DNA of 64,000 nt. Source: Streptococcus parasanguinis (GTDB lineage Bacteria; Bacillota; Bacilli; Lactobacillales; Streptococcaceae). Shown in pieces: positions 57,185-64,000 of the stretch. The stretch is taken from contig NZ_JVEE01000003.1 of NCBI RefSeq assembly GCF_001073155.1, forward strand, positions 1-64,000, read 5' to 3'. The number at the start of each line of letters is the position of its first letter. Positions within the stretch are counted from its first letter, which is position 1. The translations under genes were made by a program, and so were the position numbers. The notes beneath the pieces are model-generated. The model made no database searches. It was given only the letters and a program-made list of their open reading frames with translations, and had not been told where the DNA came from.

Positions 57185-57212
57185 CAATACTGTCAAGATG
57201 CTGTTATTTTTG
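57172..57212. terminator. bidirectional terminator between recF and guaB
   Basis: A perfect 15-bp stem (57172-57186 with 57191-57205; AGCATCTTGACA core) with a 4-base loop, followed by ATTTTTG on the plus strand and TTTTG on the minus strand. It includes the recF stop. Confidence 0.9.
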
Positions 57213-57229
57213 TTTACAAATGTGTAAAT

Positions 57230-58732
<1,503 letters not shown>

Positions 58733-58766
58733 TTATTTGAGCAAGGCTCGAATTTTTATTGTTAAT

Positions 58767-58794
58767 ATCATACCATTCTATGGCAATTTGTCAA
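58767..58794 (-). promoter_or_regulatory. guaB promoter
   Basis: TTGACA (58789-58794) and TATGAT (58767-58772) on the minus strand, spacing 16 bp. Confidence 0.85.
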
Positions 58795-58853
58795 TCATTT
58801 ATTGGTAAATTATCAATGAACAGTAAGAAATGTTCGCTTTTAATGAAGTCGTT

Positions 58854-59882
58854 TTATTTTTTAAAATAGGTAATTCCCATCGCAGATTTTACTTCATCCA
58901 GTGTTTGAGCTGCTACATTTCGAGCGCGCTCACTTCCTTTTTCAAGAATAGAGTAGACCTCACCCATATCCTTTGCAAACTCAAGTCGTCTTTCACGAAT
59001 TGGTCTTAATTCACGATCTAAAATTTCTAAAAGATATCGTTTGGTCTTTACATCACCAAGTCCACCACGTTGATAATGTTCTTTCATTTCTGCAATTTCA
59101 GCTACATCTTCTGGACGGCCAAATACATCCAGGTAATGAAATACCATATTGCCTTCGATTTTTCCTGGATCCTCTACTTTAATATGATCAGGATCAGTAT
59201 ACATACTCATCACTTTTTTCTTTAAAGTATCCGCATCATCAGCTAGGTAAATGCCATTATTCAACGATTTAGACATTTTAGCATTTCCGTCTAAACCAGG
59301 TAAGCGCCCTGCTGCTTCATTTTCAGGATAAATCCCTTCCGGTTCCACCAAAGTATCTGTGTTGTAAGCATGATTAAAGGAACGCACAATCTCACGAGTT
59401 TGCTCAATCATTGGCTTTTGATCATTTCCTACTGGAACAAAATTCGCTTTAAATGCTGTGATATCGGCTGCCTGTGAAATAGGGTATACCAAAAATCCTG
59501 TTGGAATACTCTCACCAAAACCTTTTTGAGAAATCTCGGTTTTTACAGTTGGGTTTCTTTCAAGTCGCGCCAAAGATACAAGATTCATGTAATACATGGT
59601 CAATTCCGCTAATTCAGGAATCTGACTTTGAATGAAAATCGTAACTTTTTCAGGATCTAGTCCAGCTGCCAGATAATCCAAAGCAACATTACCAATAGAT
59701 TCTACAATCGTTTTTGGATCTTTTGCATGGTCTGTCAAAGCTTGCTGGTCTGCTAGGAAAACAAACATATTATACTCGTCTTTATTTTGCAACAAGACGC
59801 GATTTTTTAAAGAACCAACATAGTGGCCGATATGGAGTTTTCCTGTCGGTCTATCTCCTGTCAGAATGATGGGTTTTGTCAT
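58854..59882 (-). CDS. trpS: tryptophanyl-tRNA synthetase
   Basis: The 342-residue class I synthetase charges tRNA-Trp. HIGH motif is [12 protein letters not shown] (about 14-25) and KMSKS is [12 protein letters not shown]. The ATG at 59880-59882 has GGAGAA upstream; a longer in-frame ATG 10 codons earlier does not. The promoter is TGCTATAAT (-10 at 59911-59916). No T-box leader is visible in the 205-bp divergent region. Confidence 0.97.
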   Translation of the reverse strand: MTKPIILTGDRPTGKLHIGHYVGSLKNRVLLQNKDEYNMFVFLADQQALTDHAKDPKTIVESIGNVALDYLAAGLDPEKVTIFIQSQIPELAELTMYYMNLVSLARLERNPTVKTEISQKGFGESIPTGFLVYPISQAADITAFKANFVPVGNDQKPMIEQTREIVRSFNHAYNTDTLVEPEGIYPENEAAGRLPGLDGNAKMSKSLNNGIYLADDADTLKKKVMSMYTDPDHIKVEDPGKIEGNMVFHYLDVFGRPEDVAEIAEMKEHYQRGGLGDVKTKRYLLEILDRELRPIRERRLEFAKDMGEVYSILEKGSERARNVAAQTLDEVKSAMGITYFKK

Positions 59883-59910
59883 ACTCTTCTCCTTAATCGT
59901 TATCCCTATC

Positions 59911-59919
59911 ATTATAGCA
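59911..59919 (-). promoter_or_regulatory. trpS promoter (extended -10)
   Basis: TGCTATAAT on the minus strand, about 28 bp before the trpS ATG. Confidence 0.65.
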
Positions 59920-59979
59920 CTTTCTAGTTGAAAATGTTAGTCTATCCTCTATGTTTGTAAGGAATTAACACTTTACTAA

Positions 59980-60022
59980 ACTGTCAATTTCATTTACATC
60001 ATTGTAAAAACAAATTGACAGT
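59980..60022. repeat. nested palindrome between trpS and the ABC-F gene
   Basis: ACTGTCAATTT (59980-59990) is the inverted copy of AAATTGACAGT (60012-60022). Inside it TTTACA (59993-59998) pairs with TGTAAA (60003-60008). It lies upstream of both divergent promoters; there is no T-run, so an operator or cruciform fits better than a terminator. Confidence 0.7.
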
Positions 60023-60029
60023 AAAAAAG

Positions 60030-60058
60030 TTGAATTTTCCCCTATTTTCTAGTAAAAT
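60030..60058 (+). promoter_or_regulatory. promoter of the ABC-F gene
   Basis: TTGAAT (60030-60035) and TAAAAT (60053-60058) are spaced 17 bp. Confidence 0.75.
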
Positions 60059-60087
60059 GAAGACATTATAGAAAGAGGAGAAAATCA

Positions 60088-61713
60088 TTGCTTACAGTAT
60101 CAGACGTCTCACTACGTTTTAGTGATCGAAAATTGTTTGACGATGTCAATATCAACTTTACAGAAGGAAATACATACGGTCTCATCGGTGCCAACGGTGC
60201 TGGAAAATCAACCTTTTTAAAAATTTTAGCTGGAGATATTGAACCAACAACTGGTCATATTTCTCTTGGCCCTGATGAACGTTTGTCTGTTTTGCGTCAA
60301 AATCACTTTGACTACGAAGACGAGCGGGTCATCGATGTTGTCATTATGGGAAATGAAAAGCTCTACAACATTATGAAAGAAAAAGATGCTATCTACATGA
60401 AAGAAGATTTCTCTGATGAAGACGGCGTCCGTGCAGCTGAACTTGAAGGTGAATTTGCCGAACTCGGTGGATGGGAAGCAGAGAGTGAAGCATCTCAATT
60501 ACTTCAAAATCTAAATATTTCAGAAGACCTTCATTATCAAACTATGAGCGAGTTAGCCAATGGGGATAAAGTGAAAGTTCTCTTAGCTAAAGCCCTTTTT
60601 GGTAAACCAGATGTCCTTCTTTTGGACGAGCCGACCAATGGATTGGATATTCAATCCATTACCTGGTTAGAAGATTTTCTGATTGATTTTGAAAATACGG
60701 TTATCGTTGTATCCCACGACCGCCACTTTTTGAACAAAGTCTGCACCCATATGGCGGATCTTGACTTTGGAAAAATTAAACTTTACGTCGGAAACTATGA
60801 TTTCTGGAAAGAATCTTCTGAACTTGCAGCAAAATTACAAGCAGATAGAAACGCAAAAGCTGAAGAAAAAATTAAACAATTACAAGAGTTTGTCGCACGT
60901 TTCTCAGCCAACGCTTCAAAATCAAAACAAGCAACTTCGCGTAAAAAAATGCTTGACAAGATTGAACTTGAAGAAATTGTTCCATCTAGTCGGAAGTACC
61001 CATTTATCAACTTTAAGGCAGAACGAGAAATTGGTAACGATCTCTTGACAGTTGAAAATCTTTCTGTCAAGATTGATGGAGAAACCATCCTTGACAATAT
61101 CAGCTTCATCTTACGTCCTGGTGACAAAACCGCGCTTATCGGACAGAACGATATTCAAACAACCGCTTTAATCCGTGCATTGATGGATGATATTGAATAT
61201 GAAGGAACTGTCAAGTGGGGAGTTACAACTAGTCGATCATATCTACCAAAAGACAACAGTCGGGATTTTGCAGGTGGTGAAAGTATTCTTGATTGGCTTC
61301 GTCAATTTGCAAGTAAAGAAGAAGATGACAATACTTTCCTTCGTGGTTTCTTAGGACGTATGCTCTTTTCGGGTGACGAAGTTAACAAGTCTGTCAACGT
61401 ATTGTCAGGGGGAGAAAAAGTTCGTGTCATGTTGTCTAAATTGATGCTTCTCAAGTCAAATGTTCTTGTACTAGATGATCCAACCAATCACTTAGATTTG
61501 GAGTCTATCTCAAGTTTGAATGATGGATTGAAGAATTTTAAAGAATCGATTATCTTTGCTAGCCATGACCACGAATTCATTCAAACACTCGCCAACCATA
61601 TTATCGTTCTTTCAAAAAACGGCGTAATCGATCGTATTGATGAAACCTATGATGAGTTTCTTGAAAATGAAGAAGTTCAAGCAAAAGTGAAAGAACTTTG
61701 GAGTCAATCATAA
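60088..61713 (+). CDS. ABC-F family ATPase (YkpA/YbiT-like), TTG start
   Basis: The 541-residue soluble protein has two ABC domains joined by a charged linker (about 245-305), with no membrane part. NBD1 has an intact Walker A GLIGANGAGKSTFLK and Walker B VLLLDEPTNGLD. NBD2 has an intact signature LSGGEKVRVMLSK. NBD2 Walker A reads GQNDIQTT without the lysine, its Walker B ends LDDPTNHLD with Asp for the catalytic Glu, and NBD1's signature is LANGDK. One composite site is thus canonical and the other degenerate. ABC-F proteins bind the ribosomal E-site region. The start is TTG (60088-60090), with GAGGAG 7 bases upstream. Confidence 0.9.
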   Translation: MLTVSDVSLRFSDRKLFDDVNINFTEGNTYGLIGANGAGKSTFLKILAGDIEPTTGHISLGPDERLSVLRQNHFDYEDERVIDVVIMGNEKLYNIMKEKDAIYMKEDFSDEDGVRAAELEGEFAELGGWEAESEASQLLQNLNISEDLHYQTMSELANGDKVKVLLAKALFGKPDVLLLDEPTNGLDIQSITWLEDFLIDFENTVIVVSHDRHFLNKVCTHMADLDFGKIKLYVGNYDFWKESSELAAKLQADRNAKAEEKIKQLQEFVARFSANASKSKQATSRKKMLDKIELEEIVPSSRKYPFINFKAEREIGNDLLTVENLSVKIDGETILDNISFILRPGDKTALIGQNDIQTTALIRALMDDIEYEGTVKWGVTTSRSYLPKDNSRDFAGGESILDWLRQFASKEEDDNTFLRGFLGRMLFSGDEVNKSVNVLSGGEKVRVMLSKLMLLKSNVLVLDDPTNHLDLESISSLNDGLKNFKESIIFASHDHEFIQTLANHIIVLSKNGVIDRIDETYDEFLENEEVQAKVKELWSQS

Positions 61714-61717
61714 AAAT

Positions 61718-61752
61718 AAAGAGCCCTGAAATCATTATTTCAGGCTCTTTCA
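61718..61752 (+). terminator. terminator after the ABC-F gene
   Basis: AAAGAGCCCTGAAAT (61718-61732) pairs with ATTTCAGGCTCTTT (61737-61750) with one bulged C; little T-run after it, so read-through to the next gene is possible. Confidence 0.75.
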
Positions 61753-61762
61753 GTAGAAATAT

Positions 61763-64000
61763 ATGAATAAAATAAAGCTAAAAACATCCCTTTTTATAGT
61801 ATCTTCTTTCCTGATTCCAGCTATCATGATGTTCTTTATTTACCTCTCACAAGGAATCTACTGGAACAGTGATACATCCCCCTTATTAGGAGATGGTTAT
61901 CATCAGTATGTCATTTTTGATACCACACTTCGAAATATTTTACACGGGACAGATAGCCTATTTTACAGTTTTCAAAGTGGATTAGGCATTAATTTCTATG
62001 CACTCAGTAGTTATTATCTAGGAAGTTTCTTTTCTCCTCTTGTCTACTTCTTTAATGCACAATCCATGCCAGATGCTGTTTACCTCATCACTCTTCTTAA
62101 ATTTGGAGCTATTGGGTTAAGCACTTATATTAGTTTACATGGAATGTTTTCTAAAATTCCTAGATCCCTGGTTCTTACCCTTTCAACCTCATTTGCTCTT
62201 ATGAGCTTTGCTATCAGTCAAATTGAAATCAAAACTTGGCTAGACGTTTTTATCTTGGCACCATTAATTCTTTATGGATTTAAGAAACTCATTTACAATG
62301 AGGGAGAGGTTCTCTACTTTATCAGCTTAACCAGCTTGTTTATCCAAAATTATTATTTTGGTTTTATGATGTCTATTTTTCTCATTTTATGGTACTTGAC
62401 ACAACTGTCATGGGACATCAAAGGAATTGGAAAACGCTTCTTCCGTTTTGTAATTGTATCACTTTTATCAGTTATAACAAGTCTTGTAATGTTATATCCA
62501 ACCTTCTTAGATTTACGCACTCATGGAGAAAGTTTTTCAAAGGTTGACAGTATCTTTACAGAAAAAAGTTGGTATCTTGACGTATTTGCAAAAAATTTCA
62601 TTGGAAGTTTTGACACTACTAAATATGGATCAATTCCAATGATCTACGTGGGATTATTTCCACTTCTTTTAGCGATTACCTTTTTCTTTGTCAAGTCGAT
62701 CAAGTTTCACGTGAAACTTTCTTACTTTATACTCTTGACCATTCTTATTTTGAGTTTTCGTTTTCAATTTTTAGATCTCCTTTGGCAAGGTATGCACGCG
62801 CCAAATATGTTTCTTCATCGATACTCTTGGATCTTTTCTTTGACGATTATTCTGATGGCAGGGGAAGTACTAAATAGAATAGAGGAGATCACTTGGATTC
62901 GTTTTAGTCTTGCTAATTTCCTCCTTATTCTAGGATTTGGAGCAACTGTCCTTTACAGCAGTCACTATAAATTTTTAGATGCTGTCAATTTCATTGTTAC
63001 TTTTGAATTTTTAATTGCTTTCTATTTGGTCTGTTTAGGATTTATCCTAAAAAAGATACCGCCTAGACTTTTCTATCTTTCGATCCTGTTTTTCTCCATC
63101 TTTGAATTATCGGTAAATAGTTATTATCAAATGGAAGGAATTGCGAATGAATGGGTATTTGCTTCTCGATCATCCTACGAACGAGACTTAAAAGCCATCC
63201 AATCCTTAGTAAGAGAGAAGACAGACTCTAATTATCGGACTGAGATTCTACAGCCACAAACGGGCAATGATAGCATGAAGTATGGTTATAATGGAATTTC
63301 TCAATTTTCATCTGTACGAAATACGGATGCTAGCTCGACATTGGACAAACTTGGATTTAAATCTGAAGGAACCAACCTCAATCTTCGATACCAAAACAAT
63401 TCTATTTTAATGGATAGTCTATTTGGTGTTCGCTATAATTTAAGCCAACAACCTGTTCAAAAATTTGGATTTAAAGAGATTGCAATCAAAAATGGAGTCT
63501 CACTTTCAGAAAACGAATATGCCTTACCAATCGCCTTTCTGTCAGCAAAACCTTATAAAAATACTTCCTTTACGAATTTGACACTGGATAATCAGACACG
63601 ATTCATCCATCAAATCACAGATGAAAAATATAAATTTTATAAGAAATTAAATATTCTCTCGCCTACTTCACAAAATACTACATCTTCGTTGCAAACTGCA
63701 AAAATTGAAGAAGATAGTCATCTATCCTACGCAAGTATTCAATATGAAGTAACGGTTCCTGCCCATAGCCAACTATATGTCAATGTTCCAAATTTAAAAT
63801 TTTCAAACGATGATCGGAAAGATATTGAAATCAGCTACAATGGACAGACCCAACGCTATACCATTGATAATGCCTTTCCATTCTTTTCGATTGGCCATTT
63901 TGACACAGAGAAAACAGTTACTATTCGTTTGAGTTTTCCAGAAAATTCGACAGTCTCCTTTGATACACCAGAATTTTTTGCTCTGGATCTTGACCAATAC
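61763..64000 (+). CDS. YfhO-family membrane protein, 3-prime end outside window
   Basis: The frame stays open for 746 codons from the ATG at 61763 to the window edge. The protein starts MNKIKLKTSLFIVSSFLIPA, has the family motif LLGDGYHQYVIFD (about 37-49), about 12 membrane helices in the first 450 residues (GT-C-like fold), then a large extracytoplasmic domain. YfhO proteins of Bacillus and Listeria add sugars to teichoic acids using undecaprenyl-linked donors; a role in glycosylating a wall polymer here is inference. The ribosome-binding site is weak. A parS-like site is embedded at 62703-62718 (codons for FHVKL). Confidence 0.85.
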   Translation, partial: MNKIKLKTSLFIVSSFLIPAIMMFFIYLSQGIYWNSDTSPLLGDGYHQYVIFDTTLRNILHGTDSLFYSFQSGLGINFYALSSYYLGSFFSPLVYFFNAQSMPDAVYLITLLKFGAIGLSTYISLHGMFSKIPRSLVLTLSTSFALMSFAISQIEIKTWLDVFILAPLILYGFKKLIYNEGEVLYFISLTSLFIQNYYFGFMMSIFLILWYLTQLSWDIKGIGKRFFRFVIVSLLSVITSLVMLYPTFLDLRTHGESFSKVDSIFTEKSWYLDVFAKNFIGSFDTTKYGSIPMIYVGLFPLLLAITFFFVKSIKFHVKLSYFILLTILILSFRFQFLDLLWQGMHAPNMFLHRYSWIFSLTIILMAGEVLNRIEEITWIRFSLANFLLILGFGATVLYSSHYKFLDAVNFIVTFEFLIAFYLVCLGFILKKIPPRLFYLSILFFSIFELSVNSYYQMEGIANEWVFASRSSYERDLKAIQSLVREKTDSNYRTEILQPQTGNDSMKYGYNGISQFSSVRNTDASSTLDKLGFKSEGTNLNLRYQNNSILMDSLFGVRYNLSQQPVQKFGFKEIAIKNGVSLSENEYALPIAFLSAKPYKNTSFTNLTLDNQTRFIHQITDEKYKFYKKLNILSPTSQNTTSSLQTAKIEEDSHLSYASIQYEVTVPAHSQLYVNVPNLKFSNDDRKDIEISYNGQTQRYTIDNAFPFFSIGHFDTEKTVTIRLSFPENSTVSFDTPEFFALDLDQY
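62703..62718. other. parS-like ParB-binding site inside the yfhO-type gene
   Basis: AGTTTCACGTGAAACT contains the perfect 14-bp palindrome GTTTCACGTGAAAC, the core of the Firmicutes parS consensus; only the outermost bases differ. It is symmetric even one base further out on each side. Confidence 0.82.

Noticed and set aside
59883-60087. T-box leader for trpS
   Set aside because: No T-box motif or specifier-loop architecture is visible, and the intergenic region with two promoters is too short.

Overview
The window reads as a low-GC Gram-positive chromosome, a Streptococcus of the mitis/sanguinis/parasanguinis type. Evidence: a YSIRK-signal, LPXTG-anchored GbpC/antigen I/II-like adhesin; a malQP / malXCD / malAR maltodextrin locus; a dltX-A-B-C-D operon; DUF4947 and DUF1189 (MalA) proteins; and the order trpS - guaB - recF/yaaA - M16 pair - rodZ - pgsA - ecfA1A2T, which in streptococci lies next to oriC. 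Two strong parS-like ParB sites in the right half fit an origin just beyond the right edge. If so, the many minus-strand housekeeping genes (rpsD, dnaB, aspS, trpS, guaB) run co-directionally with replication and the plus-strand mal genes run head-on. Species cannot be fixed from the sequence alone.

Layout. 1-5 kb: nrdI, a small membrane protein, the cell-wall adhesin and a gene-poor AT-rich stretch with a decayed ORF. 5-17 kb: maltodextrin catabolism, with malQ-malP divergent from malX-malC-malD, then malA-malR and a cytosolic type I pullulanase-like GH13 enzyme; three near-identical MalR-type operators sit on the two divergent promoters. 17-25 kb: YitT transporter, aspS, a small membrane gene, a cluster of DnaA boxes, then the D-alanylation operon. 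25-34 kb: accessory envelope genes, namely a PDZ/S41 protease without signal peptide, a VTC polyphosphate-polymerase-like gene with a DUF4956 membrane partner divergent from a Cthe_2159-like lipoprotein, a DUF4947 lipoprotein, a very long YhgE/Pip protein divergent from its TetR regulator, and rpsD. 34-37 kb: a TPP-riboswitch-controlled ThiXYZ-type ABC transporter. 37-46 kb: gdpP-rplI-dnaB-veg, a NUDIX gene with mnmG, an SseB-like gene and mnmA. 46-50 kb: two LysM muralytic-type proteins flanking sdaAB-sdaAA-HAD, with a perfect CiaR box upstream. 50-56 kb: the seven-gene M16-M16-rodZ-pgsA-ecfA1-ecfA2-ecfT run. 56-64 kb: yaaA-recF, guaB, trpS, an ABC-F ATPase and the start of a YfhO-family membrane protein that runs off the window.

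Most genes are conserved and recognisable. The items most worth a second look are: the VTC + DUF4956 / Cthe_2159-like lipoprotein divergon with five AACT-type direct repeats; the four-box DnaA cluster between the aspS side and dltD; the parS-like sites inside ecfA1 and yfhO; the ABC-F protein whose second ATP site has lost its key residues on both contributing faces; the RodZ that stops right after its membrane helix; the CiaR box before the serine dehydratase operon; and the paired repeat in the mnmA leader. No rRNA, tRNA, CRISPR array, insertion sequence or prophage was seen.
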